Counted from the stretch's first letter, positions 14,741 to 22,475 are shown. The stretch: DNA of 29,730 nucleotides from Burkholderiaceae bacterium (GCA_019428955.1 JAHYJF010000008.1:1-29730), one strand, 5' to 3'. The notes: generated by a model from the letters alone, not told the origin. Program-made: numbers and translations.

Positions 14741-15019
14741 AAGCCCTTCTTTCCGATGCATGTCCCGCGCCGAAATGACGCGCAGCAGCGTTCCCCCGGC
14801 CCGTAACGTGAATGTGATGTGCAGTGCCCGCCCCCTGTCGGTCCGGCCCAGAGCATGAATACGCAGCTCATGATCGCTGTGCCGTTGATCCTCCAACATC
14901 AACAAGGGCTGATTGAAGAACACTTCCTCGGCTTCCGACATGCTCACACCGTGGCGCTCGCTCTTACGTTTGTTTCCCTGGTCCCATTCAAAGCCGATGA
15001 TGAGGGAAAGATCGATCAT
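14468..15019 (-). CDS. BrnT toxin fused in frame to BrnA antitoxin
   Basis: A single 183-codon frame. Residues 1-92 are a BrnT ribonuclease (GFEWDQGNKRKSERHGVSMS, then AEEVFFNQPLL, ending LLRVISARDMHRKE). Residues 94-183 are a BrnA-type antitoxin (LPKFRGEAQERAFWEAKD, then NLKPSTKTISLRLPQHLLD, a ribbon-helix-helix). BrnT and BrnA normally have separate overlapping genes; here no stop lies between them and the last BrnT residues seem lost. An internal Met94 with its own ribosome site would still give free antitoxin. The fusion may neutralise the toxin permanently. It is convergent with rfbC. Confidence 0.85.
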   Translation of the reverse strand: MIDLSLIIGFEWDQGNKRKSERHGVSMSEAEEVFFNQPLLMLEDQRHSDHELRIHALGRTDRGRALHITFTLRAGGTLLRVISARDMHRKEGLMNKPSKPLPKFRGEAQERAFWEAKDRDSSEYLDWTKARPGVMPNLKPSTKTISLRLPQHLLDAIKSAANARDVPYQSLIKVWLQEKVEHR

Positions 15020-15022
15020 TGT

Positions 15023-15043
15023 TGTATATTACCTTAATATACA
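15023..15043. promoter_or_regulatory. Palindromic operator of brnTA
   Basis: TGTATATTA and TAATATACA form a perfect 9-bp inverted repeat around CCT, ending 4 bp before the BrnT start on the minus strand. It is AT-rich in a GC-rich region and includes -10-like bases, so antitoxin binding would block the promoter. Confidence 0.6.
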
Positions 15044-15247
15044 CGAAGCGGCCACGAATCAAGTCCGCGCAGGCCGTGTGTTTGCAGTGTCGTCAATTGG
15101 GAAATAATGCCTTGCCCCAGCGGGCAACTTCGCGGAGTCTCCCCGAGTCGGAAGGATCGGCTGGAAAGATGATCGCTATCGCTCGGCTGCCGTGGCGCTG
15201 GCGGTGTCCGTCAATCTAATGATCAGAACTGGAGTGAGCACCAGGAA

Positions 15248-16576
15248 ATGAAAGTCACTGTATTTGGAACCGGCTACGTCGGTCTGGTGCAGGGCGCAGT
15301 GCTGGCCGACGCCGGCCACAAGGTAATCTGCGTCGATGTCGACGCCGCCAAGATCGCCAAGCTCGAGTGCGGCATCATCCCGATCCACGAGCCGGGACTG
15401 GATTCGGTGGTGCGCGCGGCCTACGCCGCCGGCCGGCTCGCCTTCACCACTGACGCCGCCGCCGGCGTGGCCCATGGCGAGTTGCAGTTCATCGCGGTCG
15501 GCACTCCGCCCGACGAGGACGGCAGCGCCGACCTCAAGTACATGCTGGCGGCGGCCGAGACCATCGCCACCCACATGGACGGCTATCGCGTCATCATCGA
15601 CAAGTCGACCGTGCCGGTCGGCACCGCCGACAAGGTGGCCGAGCGCATCCGCAAGGTGCTCGCCGCGCGCGGCGCGGCGCACGATTTCGACGTGGTCTCG
15701 AACCCCGAGTTCCTCAAGGAAGGGGCGGCGGTGGCCGATTGCCAGCGGCCCGAGCGCATCATCATCGGCACCGGGAGCGCGCGCGCGGAAGCGCTGCTGC
15801 GCGAGCTCTACGCGCCGTTCAACCGCAACCACGACAAGATCATCGTGATGGACGCGCGCAGCGCCGAGCTCACAAAGTACGCGGCCAACTGCATGCTCGC
15901 CACCAAGATCAGCTTCATGAACGAGATGGCCAACCTCGCCGAGCGGCTGGGCGCCGACATCGAGGCGGTCAGGAATGGCATCGGCAGCGACCCGCGCATC
16001 GGCTACCACTTCATCTATCCCGGCGCGGGCTACGGTGGGAGTTGCTTCCCGAAGGACGTGCAGGCGCTGATCCACACCGCCGAGAGCATCGGCTTCGAGC
16101 CCAAGTTGATGAAGGCGGTCGAGGCGCGCAACGCGGCCCAGAAGCAGGTGCTGTTTGCCAAGATCAACGCGCACTTCAAGGGCGATCTGGCGGGCAAGGT
16201 GATCGCGCTCTGGGGGCTGGCGTTCAAGCCCAACACCGACGATATGCGCGAGGCCCCGAGCCGGGTGCTGATCGAGGCGCTGTGGGCTGCCGGCGCCAGT
16301 GTGCAGGCCTATGACCCGGCCGCTATGGACGAGACCCAGCGCATCTACGGCAGCCGCCCGGAGCTCGCCTTGTGCGGCACCAAGGAGGCGGCACTGGTGG
16401 GCGCCGACGCGCTCGCCATCGTCACCGAATGGCAGCAGTTTCGGGCGCCGGACTTCGACGGCCTGCGCGCCGCGCTTGCCGCGCCGGTGATCTTCGACGG
16501 CCGCAACCTCTACGACCCGGCGCAGTTGGCGGCGCGCGGGTTCACCTACTACGCGATCGGACGGGCAGGGCGGTGA
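15248..16576 (+). CDS. ugd: UDP-glucose 6-dehydrogenase
   Basis: A 442-residue enzyme that oxidises UDP-glucose to UDP-glucuronate with NAD. Motifs: FGTGYVGLVQGAVLA dinucleotide fold at 6-20, IPIHEPGL, AVGTPPDEDGSADL, DKSTVPVGTAD, NPEFLKEGAAV, the Lys210 segment ELTKYAANCMLA and the catalytic Cys266 in YGGSCFPKD. It is only distantly related to the tviB copies. The ribosome site AGGAA is close to ATG 15248. It would feed the UDP-glucuronate 4-epimerase at 12898. Two BrnTA-type modules on the opposite strand flank it. The 228 bp upstream hold the brnTA operator and no other gene. Confidence 0.95.
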   Translation: MKVTVFGTGYVGLVQGAVLADAGHKVICVDVDAAKIAKLECGIIPIHEPGLDSVVRAAYAAGRLAFTTDAAAGVAHGELQFIAVGTPPDEDGSADLKYMLAAAETIATHMDGYRVIIDKSTVPVGTADKVAERIRKVLAARGAAHDFDVVSNPEFLKEGAAVADCQRPERIIIGTGSARAEALLRELYAPFNRNHDKIIVMDARSAELTKYAANCMLATKISFMNEMANLAERLGADIEAVRNGIGSDPRIGYHFIYPGAGYGGSCFPKDVQALIHTAESIGFEPKLMKAVEARNAAQKQVLFAKINAHFKGDLAGKVIALWGLAFKPNTDDMREAPSRVLIEALWAAGASVQAYDPAAMDETQRIYGSRPELALCGTKEAALVGADALAIVTEWQQFRAPDFDGLRAALAAPVIFDGRNLYDPAQLAARGFTYYAIGRAGR

Positions 16577-16582
16577 ACCCCG

Positions 16583-16888
16583 TCAGGAATCACGCGCGTG
16601 ATGGGCGACGTAGTCGCGCAGGACACGATCCATTCGCGACTGCCAACCTTGCCCGGTCGAGCGGAAGTACGCCAGAACCTCGGGGCTGTAGCGCACCGAA
16701 ACCAGCTGCTTTCTTGACGCGGCCTTGGGCCGCCCGCGCAGCGCCTTGATCGGTACCATCGCTGCGAGTTGTTGCACCGAGAGCGGCTGCGCGTGCGGGT
16801 CGGACTTGGCGGCCGCGTTAATGGCGGCGTCTTCCCGCGATGACGGAATCGGGATGTCAGGGCATTTGCGCTTTGATCTGCTTGACAT
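16583..16888 (-). CDS. BrnA-type antitoxin
   Basis: A 101-residue antitoxin with a low-order N-terminus (SRSKRKCPDIPIPSSRED), a toxin-binding middle and the ribbon-helix-helix end QLVSVRYSPEVLAYFRSTGQ then GWQSRMDRVLRDYVAHH, standard for BrnA. Its ATG is preceded by GAGGTGAAGCACT and lies 32 bp inside the toxin gene. The stop is 6 bp from the convergent ugd stop. Confidence 0.88.
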   Translation of the reverse strand: MSSRSKRKCPDIPIPSSREDAAINAAAKSDPHAQPLSVQQLAAMVPIKALRGRPKAASRKQLVSVRYSPEVLAYFRSTGQGWQSRMDRVLRDYVAHHARDS

Positions 16889-17165
16889 AGTGCTTCACCT
16901 CTCGCCTGTTGGCCCGGCGCAGACTGATTATTCGGTGCGTCCCGCCGCGAATCACAAACGCAACGTAGAACAATCGGTTTGCCTGTGGCGCGAGAGCGAT
17001 TAGCGTTAGGCGCTCTTCCCCATAATCCACGCGTTGATCCAGCCAGTCGAGGGCACCATCCCATTCAAGTTCGCGCGCCACCTTGAGAGAAACGTCGTGC
17101 TTGGTAACGTTGGCCCGATCTTCTTGGAGATCGAACTCAATCTTGCCGATTAGTGTAGCTACCAT
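16857..17165 (-). CDS. BrnT-type ribonuclease toxin
   Basis: A toxin of about 102 residues: KIEFDLQEDRANVTKHDVSL, VARELEWDGALDWLDQRVDY, EERLTLIALAPQANRLFYVA and the end HRIISLRRANRREVKHY give the full BrnT pattern, complete at both ends, unlike the fused copy at 14741-15019. ATG 17165 is the most likely start, though its ribosome site is weak. An 8-bp palindrome GTAGCTAC at 17155-17162 lies at the start and may be part of the operator. Confidence 0.88.
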   Translation of the reverse strand: MVATLIGKIEFDLQEDRANVTKHDVSLKVARELEWDGALDWLDQRVDYGEERLTLIALAPQANRLFYVAFVIRGGTHRIISLRRANRREVKHYVKQIKAQMP

Positions 17166-17327
17166 AAATACCCAGGTGAAGATGATCAAACTGGGTTTCG
17201 CGCCTGGTCCGGCCACGGCGGGAAGACCTCCTCTGCGGCATATTGCAGTGGCATCAATCGGACGGGAAATTCGGCAGGCGGACTAAGCCGAATACACTCT
17301 TGCTTTCTATCTGCGATTTCTGACCCA

Positions 17328-18557
17328 ATGAAAACCATCTTCCTCGTCGCCGGCGCGCGGCCCAACTTCATGAAGATCGCCCCGATCGTGCGCGCGCTGC
17401 AGGCCCACGGCGGACTGGCGTTCCAGATCATCCACACCGGCCAGCACTACGACCGCGACATGAACGAGGTGTTCTTCGAGGAGCTCGGCATCCCGGCGCC
17501 CGATGTGTTCATGGCCGCGGGTGGCGGCAGTCACGCCCAGCAGACCGCCAGGATCATGGTCGCCTTCGAGGAACTGTGCCAGGCGCAGCGCCCCGACGTC
17601 GTGCTGGTGGTGGGCGACGTGAACTCCACCCTGGCCTGCTCGATCGTCGCCAAGAAGCTGCACATCCCGGTGGCCCACGTCGAGGCCGGTCTGCGCAGCG
17701 GCGATCGCTCGATGCCCGAGGAGATCAACCGGCTGGTCACCGATAGCATCTCCGACTGGTTCTTCGTCACTGAGCCGAGCGGCGTCGAGCACCTGCGCCG
17801 CGAGGGGCACCCGGAGTCGTCCATCCACTATGTCGGCCACGTGATGGTCGACAACGTGCTCTACCAGGCCGAGAAACTGGCGGCGGCGCAAGGCGAAGGC
17901 ACTGCCGGGGCGCCGGTGAGCGCGGCTGGCAGCTCCGCAGCGCCGGCCGGGGACGGCGAGGCGGCAGCGTTCGACGCCCGCGCCTGGAAGGCAGCCCGCA
18001 GCGCGGCGGGCGCTCGCTATGGGGTCGTCACCCTGCACCGGCCCAGCAACGTCGATGATCCGGCGATGATGGCGCGCATCGGCGGCGCGCTCGCCGAGAT
18101 CGCGGCCGATCTGCCGCTGATCTTCCCGGTCCATCCCCGCACCCGTGCCAACCTCGAAAAGTACGGCGTCGATCTCGGCCCGGGCGTCACGCTGGTGCCG
18201 CCGCAGCCCTACATGGCCTTCCTCGAGCTCTGGAAGGATGCGGCCATGGTGCTCACCGACAGCGGCGGGCTGCAGGAGGAGACCACGGCGCTGGGCGTGC
18301 CCTGCATCACCATCCGCGAGAACACCGAGCGCCCGATCACGGTCGAGGAGGGCACCAATGTGCTCGCCGGCACCGATCCGGCGGTGATCGTGGCCGAAGC
18401 GCGCAAGGTGTTACGCGGCGAGGCCAAGGCGGGCCGCCGGCCGGCACTCTGGGACGGACAGGCGGCGCAGCGTATCGTGGCGGTGCTGGCGGCCCAGGCG
18501 CAGCCTTACGGCCCTGTTTCGGCGCCGCTCATACCAATGGGTGATTCGCATAGCTAG
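17328..18557 (+). CDS. wecB: UDP-N-acetylglucosamine 2-epimerase (non-hydrolysing)
   Basis: This enzyme converts UDP-GlcNAc to UDP-ManNAc. Conserved sites: GARPNFMK near the start, VVGDVNST (Asp97), HVEAGLRS (Glu119), PEEINRLVTD (Glu131/132), LHRPSNVD (His237), and LTDSGGLQEE and RENTERPITVEEGTN in the second Rossmann domain. At 409 residues it is about 30 longer than usual because of an Ala/Gly-rich stretch at about 186-215. UDP-ManNAc could be oxidised by the TviB-like enzymes if they are really WecC-like. The 111 bp upstream hold no clear ribosome site or operator. Confidence 0.93.
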   Translation: MKTIFLVAGARPNFMKIAPIVRALQAHGGLAFQIIHTGQHYDRDMNEVFFEELGIPAPDVFMAAGGGSHAQQTARIMVAFEELCQAQRPDVVLVVGDVNSTLACSIVAKKLHIPVAHVEAGLRSGDRSMPEEINRLVTDSISDWFFVTEPSGVEHLRREGHPESSIHYVGHVMVDNVLYQAEKLAAAQGEGTAGAPVSAAGSSAAPAGDGEAAAFDARAWKAARSAAGARYGVVTLHRPSNVDDPAMMARIGGALAEIAADLPLIFPVHPRTRANLEKYGVDLGPGVTLVPPQPYMAFLELWKDAAMVLTDSGGLQEETTALGVPCITIRENTERPITVEEGTNVLAGTDPAVIVAEARKVLRGEAKAGRRPALWDGQAAQRIVAVLAAQAQPYGPVSAPLIPMGDSHS

Positions 18558-18572
18558 CCCGATACCTATAAT
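18545..18572 (+). promoter_or_regulatory. Probable promoter of the glycosyltransferase gene
   Basis: TTCGCA at 18545-18550, a 16-bp spacer and a consensus TATAAT at 18567-18572, 30 bp before ATG 18603. The -35 overlaps the end of wecB. Confidence 0.45.
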
Positions 18573-18602
18573 CCTGACGCGGTCATATTTCGTTGAGATC
18601 AC

Positions 18603-19355
18603 ATGCTCGTTGAACTCTGGTCAGTCGGTCGAGATCCGCTGCTTGCCGCATTGCTGGTGAGCCTGGCGGTGGCCGGGCTGCTGGTGCTCTCGCGCAAGTG
18701 GCACCTGCATTACACCGACGATCTCGAGCACTACCTGCCGCAGAAGATTCACACCGGCGCCGTGCCGCGCGTCGGCGGCGTGGCGATCGCGCTGGGGGTG
18801 ATCGCGGGCGGGCTGGTGGCGCTCAGCGGCATGGGTGACCTGGTGATCGGGGCGCGCGCTCTGGGCCTGTTGCTCGGCGCCGTGCCGGTGTTGCTGATCG
18901 GTCTGGCCGAGGACATTTTCAAGCGCCTGCGGCCCCGCTACCGCCTGCTCGCGGTGGCCATCGGGGCCGGGATCGCGATCCAGTACGCGGGCATCGCGCT
19001 GCTGCGTACCGCCGTGCCGCCGATCGACGTCATGTTCACTTTCTACGGCGTGGCGCTGGGCTTCACGGTGTTCGCCCTGGTGGGCGCCGCCAACGCCTTC
19101 AACATCATCGACGGCTTGAACGGCCTGCTCGCCGGCCTCACCCTGATCACCATGGCCGGCATTGCCGTGGTGGCGTCGCACTTCGGCGACTTCAAGGTGG
19201 GGATGCTCGCCGCCATCGTGGCCGCTGCCACGCTTGGCTTCCTGCCCTTCAACTGGCCCCGCGCCGCCGCCCGCCCTGCGGCGACCCGCCCCGGTGCGGT
19301 CAGAGAAGGTCGCCAGCTAGGCTCCTCGCCTAACGCCGTTTCATCCGCGCCATGA
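18603..19355 (+). pseudogene. Truncated MraY/WecA-family undecaprenyl-phosphate glycosyl-1-phosphate transferase
   Basis: Residues 1-219 are a clear membrane transferase that starts lipid-linked glycan synthesis: about seven hydrophobic segments, the cytoplasmic YTDD and KIHTGAVPRVGGVAI near 38-62, GLAEDIFKRLRPRYRL, and the catalytic loop NAFNIIDGLNG. Family members run to 330-380 residues and continue after PFNWP with a conserved LGDGG segment. Here homology stops at about 19,257 and the frame ends in an unrelated Ala/Arg/Pro-rich tail lying partly antisense to the tryptophanase end. The last helices and final active-site loop are lost, so it is probably inactive. Confidence 0.85.
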
Positions 19356-20748
19356 AGTGGCGCAGCACGGGCGGTTCGTAGGTGAACTCCATGCCCCGGA
19401 TCTCGGCGGCGCGCGCGCTCACCGCCAGCAGCGTATCGGCGATGTAGTCCATGTGGTCGTTGGTGTAGACGCGGCGCGGAATGGTCAGCCGCATCAGCTC
19501 GAACTCCGAGCTCTCCTGCGCGCCGGTGGCCGGGTTGCGCCCGAGCATCAGCGAGCCGATCTCCACCGCCCGGATGCCGCCCTCGAGGTACATCTCGCAC
19601 GCCAGCGCATGGCCCGGGAACTGCTCGGGCGGGATGTGCGGCACCAGCTTGCGGGCGTCGACGAAGACCGCATGTCCCCCGGTGGGGTACTGGATCGGCA
19701 CGCCGCCGGCGCGCAGGCGCTCGCCGAGGTAGGCCACCTGTCCGATCCGGTACTCGAGCCAGACGGCGTCCATGCCCTCGTGCAGCCCGGTGGCGAGCGC
19801 CTCCATGTCGCGTCCCGCGAGTCCGCCGTAGGTGACGAATCCTTCCTGTGGCACGCAGCGCACCTGCACCGCACGAAACAGATCGACGTTGTCCTTGAAG
19901 CAGCATAGGCCGCCGATGTTCACCAGCGCGTCCTTCTTGGCCGACATGGTGAACACGTCGGCGCACTCGAACATCTCGCGCACGATCGCGGCGATCGGCA
20001 CCCCGGCCCAGGCCGGCTCGCGCTGCTGGATGAACCAGGCGTTCTCGGCGAAGCGCGCCGCGTCGATCACCACCGGGATGCGGTGCTTGCGGGCGATCTC
20101 GGCGGTGGCGCGCAGGTTCGCGAGCGACACCGGCTGGCCGCCGACGCTGTTGCAGGTGATCGTCGCGATCACGGCCGCGACGTTGGCCGCGCCGACCCGA
20201 GCGATAGTGGCTTCGAGTGCGACCAGATCGAAGTTGCCCTTCCAGTCGTAAGGGGTGGTGGTGTCGAGCGCTTCCGGGGTCAGCACGTTGATCGCCTGGG
20301 CGCCGGCGATCTCGACGTGGGCCTTGGTGGTGTCGAAGTGATAGTTCGACAGGAACACCGGCTGCTTGCCGGCGCAGCGTGCGACCAATTCGGGGAACAG
20401 GATCTGCTCGGCACCACGTCCCTGGTGGGTGGGGATGATGTGGGGGTAGCCGAAGATCTGCTCGACGGCCTCGGCGAGCCGGAAGAAGCTGCGACTGCCG
20501 GCGTAGGCTTCGTCGCCGCGCATCAGCGCGCCCCACTGCGAGTCGCTCATCGCGCCGGTGCCGCTGTCGGTCATCAGGTCGATGTAGACGTCCGCGCTGC
20601 GCAGCAGGAACGGGTTCCAGCCGGCGGCCTCGAGCGCGACGTGGCGCTCGCTCTCGTCGGTCTGGCGGATGGCTTCGACCATCTTGATGCGAAATGGTTC
20701 CGGGATGCGGCGCGCGCCCTTGGTCGGCGGTTTGATCGGTGTATTCAT
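19330..20748 (-). CDS. tnaA: Tryptophanase (L-tryptophan indole-lyase)
   Basis: A 472-residue PLP enzyme splitting tryptophan to indole, pyruvate and ammonia. Motifs: PHIIPTHQGRGAEQILF, CNSVGGQPVSLAN, DAARFAENAWFIQ, the Schiff-base Lys at about 272 in TMSAKKDALVNIGG, TYGGLAGRDMEALA, and the ending FTYEPPVLRHFMARMKRR. Tyrosine phenol-lyase has MERG with a substrate-binding Arg; this protein has VEIGS as in tryptophanases, so tryptophanase is preferred. ATG 20748 is chosen over an upstream in-frame ATG because homology starts there and AGGA precedes it. A TnaC-like leader lies 158 bp upstream. No tnaB permease is in the window. Confidence 0.92.
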   Translation of the reverse strand: MNTPIKPPTKGARRIPEPFRIKMVEAIRQTDESERHVALEAAGWNPFLLRSADVYIDLMTDSGTGAMSDSQWGALMRGDEAYAGSRSFFRLAEAVEQIFGYPHIIPTHQGRGAEQILFPELVARCAGKQPVFLSNYHFDTTKAHVEIAGAQAINVLTPEALDTTTPYDWKGNFDLVALEATIARVGAANVAAVIATITCNSVGGQPVSLANLRATAEIARKHRIPVVIDAARFAENAWFIQQREPAWAGVPIAAIVREMFECADVFTMSAKKDALVNIGGLCCFKDNVDLFRAVQVRCVPQEGFVTYGGLAGRDMEALATGLHEGMDAVWLEYRIGQVAYLGERLRAGGVPIQYPTGGHAVFVDARKLVPHIPPEQFPGHALACEMYLEGGIRAVEIGSLMLGRNPATGAQESSEFELMRLTIPRRVYTNDHMDYIADTLLAVSARAAEIRGMEFTYEPPVLRHFMARMKRR

Positions 20749-20906
20749 GGCTAATCGTCCTGAGTGCCAGGCCGGCCGGCGCGTCAAGGGTTCGGGTCGT
20801 GCTGCGAATCCGGGTGGCATCCGGCGGTGTTACGGGAAATTCTGGTGAGCTGGCGCGCGGTGCCGCAACGGCGGCGGGCAGCAACTCGGGGGAACTGCCG
20901 TCGGGA
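20749..20906 (-). promoter_or_regulatory. tnaC-tnaA spacer, possible Rho-dependent attenuation region
   Basis: The 158 bases between the leader stop and tnaA are, on the transcribed strand, richer in C than G (about 67 C to 43 G). In E. coli the corresponding spacer holds the rut site where Rho terminates unless tryptophan stalls the ribosome at the TnaC stop. C over G skew is only suggestive; no hairpin terminator was seen. Confidence 0.35.
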
Positions 20907-20981
20907 TCAGGCGGCGTGCGGGAAGTCGAACGTCAGGACGACGTCGAGCGTGAACCAGGGTTGTAAGAATGTAGCAACCAT
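20907..20981 (-). CDS. tnaC: TnaC-like tryptophanase leader peptide
   Basis: A 24-residue frame, MVATFLQPWFTLD followed by VVLTFDFPHAA and TGA. E. coli TnaC, also 24 residues, needs Trp12, Asp16 and Pro24 to sense free tryptophan in the ribosome exit tunnel and stall termination. Here Trp9, Asp13 and Pro21 have the same spacing (+4, +8), and WFTLD resembles WFNID. Three residues follow the Pro instead of the stop coming at once. Its place before tnaA, behind a good promoter, supports the call. The start codon lies 7 bp after the -10, so the message may be nearly leaderless. Recognition rests on spacing and context. Confidence 0.75.
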   Translation of the reverse strand: MVATFLQPWFTLDVVLTFDFPHAA

Positions 20982-20988
20982 GGGCGCG

Positions 20989-21017
20989 ATCTTAGGGTGG
21001 CGCGCCGGGCGCGTCAA
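20989..21017 (-). promoter_or_regulatory. Promoter of tnaC-tnaA
   Basis: On the minus strand: TTGACG (21012-21017), a 17-bp spacer and TAAGAT (20989-20994). Both hexamers are near consensus with ideal spacing. Transcription would begin at or just before the tnaC ATG. No CRP-type palindrome was seen upstream. Confidence 0.65.
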
Positions 21018-21131
21018 TTGCAATTGCGGGGCTATCGTGGCGCTCGCCGGCCGCGATCCCGGCAGGCGCGGCCCGGATGTCGGCATAATCGACGCCATAG
21101 CCACCGCCACCGCCATCAGCCAGGAGCAAGA

Positions 21132-22442
21132 ATGTCCCAACCGGCCTTTTCCACCCAGCTCAGCCACATCGCCCGGCGTTTCTACGAAACCATCGCCACC
21201 GTCAACCTGCCGGTGTATCGGGCCTCGACCGTGCTGTTCGACTCGCTCGCGGCGGCCGCCCGGGCCGGCCACGACTCCAGCGGCGGGGTCGGCACGCGTC
21301 ACGCCTCGAGCTACGGCACCGCCGGAACCCCGACCACCTATGCGCTGATGGACGCCCTGGCGGAACTCGAAGGCGCCGGCGCGGCCTGCCGCGCGGCGCT
21401 GATGCCCTCGGGACTGGCGGCGATCAGCACGGCGCTGCTCGCTTTCCTCAAGCCCGGCGACCACCTGCTGATGAGCGACTCGGTCTATGGGCCGGCGCGG
21501 ATGTTTGCGCTCGGGATGCTCAAGCGTCTGGGGGTGGAGACCACCTTCTACGTTCCCGCTGCCGACGCCGCCGCGGTCGCGGCGCTGATCCGACCGAGCA
21601 CCCGCGTGCTCTACCTCGAGAGTCCCGGCAGCTACACCTTCGAGATCCAGGATGTGCCCGCACTCGCGGCATTGGCGCGCGCGCGCGGCATCGTCTCGAT
21701 GATCGACAACGCCTGGGCTTCGCCGGTCTTCTCGCGACCCTTCGAGTGGGGGGTGGACTTGTCGATCCTGCCGCTGACCAAGTACTGGGGCGGTCACTCC
21801 GACGTGCTGATGGGCGCGGTGGTAACCCGCGAGGAGCATTGGCCGAGGCTCTGGGGGGCGGTGCGCGAACTGGGCATGTGCGTGGGCGGCGACGATGCCT
21901 TCCTGATCCTGCGCGGCCTGCGCACGGTCGAGGTGCGCATGCACCGTCACCAGGAGACTGCGCTCGAGGTCGCACACTGGCTCGATGAGCGTCCCGAAGT
22001 TGGCCGCGTATTGCACCCGGCACTGCCCTCGCACCCCGGCCACGCCTGGTGGCGGCGCGATTTCAGCGGTTCGAGCGGGCTCTTTTCCTTCGCGCTCGAC
22101 CCGGCGCTGTTTGCGCTGCCGGGCAGCGGCGAGCAGGGGGCGGAGGGGCCGGGCAACGCCGCCCAGGGGGCAGCGGAGCCGACCTCGTCGCCCATCGCTA
22201 TGGATCCGGCGCGCGTCGCCCGGGGGCTGGCGGCGCTGTGCGAGGGGCGCCGGCATTTCGGGATCGGCTATTCGTGGGGCGGCTACGAGAGCCTGATAAT
22301 GCCGGCCGGCATCTCTTCTCTGCGTGGCGTCGCGCCCTGGACCGGCGGGCCGCTGCTGCGGCTGCACTGCGGGCTGGAAGACCCCACCGACCTGATTGCC
22401 GATCTTGAGGAGGGGCTTGACGCGATGCTCAGTGTTGCGTGA
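21132..22442 (+). CDS. metC: Cystathionine beta-lyase-like PLP enzyme
   Basis: A 436-residue member of the Cys/Met-metabolism PLP family, which splits cystathionine or related thioethers to homocysteine, pyruvate and ammonia. Visible: NLPVYRASTVLFDS, YGTAGTPTTYALMDALAELEG, MPSGLAAISTALLA, the PLP-binding SMIDNAWASP, the Schiff-base Lys in PLTKYWGGHSDVLMG, and YSWGGYESLIMP, which marks beta-lyases. ATG 21132 is set by AGGAG at 21122-21126, although the frame is open further upstream. A Gly/Ala-rich insert of about 30 residues (about 335-362) interrupts the C-terminal domain. It is divergent from tnaA; both yield pyruvate and ammonia from amino acids. Confidence 0.88.
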   Translation: MSQPAFSTQLSHIARRFYETIATVNLPVYRASTVLFDSLAAAARAGHDSSGGVGTRHASSYGTAGTPTTYALMDALAELEGAGAACRAALMPSGLAAISTALLAFLKPGDHLLMSDSVYGPARMFALGMLKRLGVETTFYVPAADAAAVAALIRPSTRVLYLESPGSYTFEIQDVPALAALARARGIVSMIDNAWASPVFSRPFEWGVDLSILPLTKYWGGHSDVLMGAVVTREEHWPRLWGAVRELGMCVGGDDAFLILRGLRTVEVRMHRHQETALEVAHWLDERPEVGRVLHPALPSHPGHAWWRRDFSGSSGLFSFALDPALFALPGSGEQGAEGPGNAAQGAAEPTSSPIAMDPARVARGLAALCEGRRHFGIGYSWGGYESLIMPAGISSLRGVAPWTGGPLLRLHCGLEDPTDLIADLEEGLDAMLSVA

Positions 22443-22475
22443 ACGCGCCTTGGCCACCCTGAGGCTACGCAGGTC

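Noticed and set aside
1..19000. Integron cassette array
   Set aside because: TA cassettes suggest it, but genes are in both orientations, many overlap by ATGA, and no recurring attC-like inverted sites lie between them.
19279..19314. GGCGACC/GGTCGCC pair downstream of tnaA as terminator
   Set aside because: The loop of about 22 bases is GC-rich and no T-run follows on the tnaA strand.
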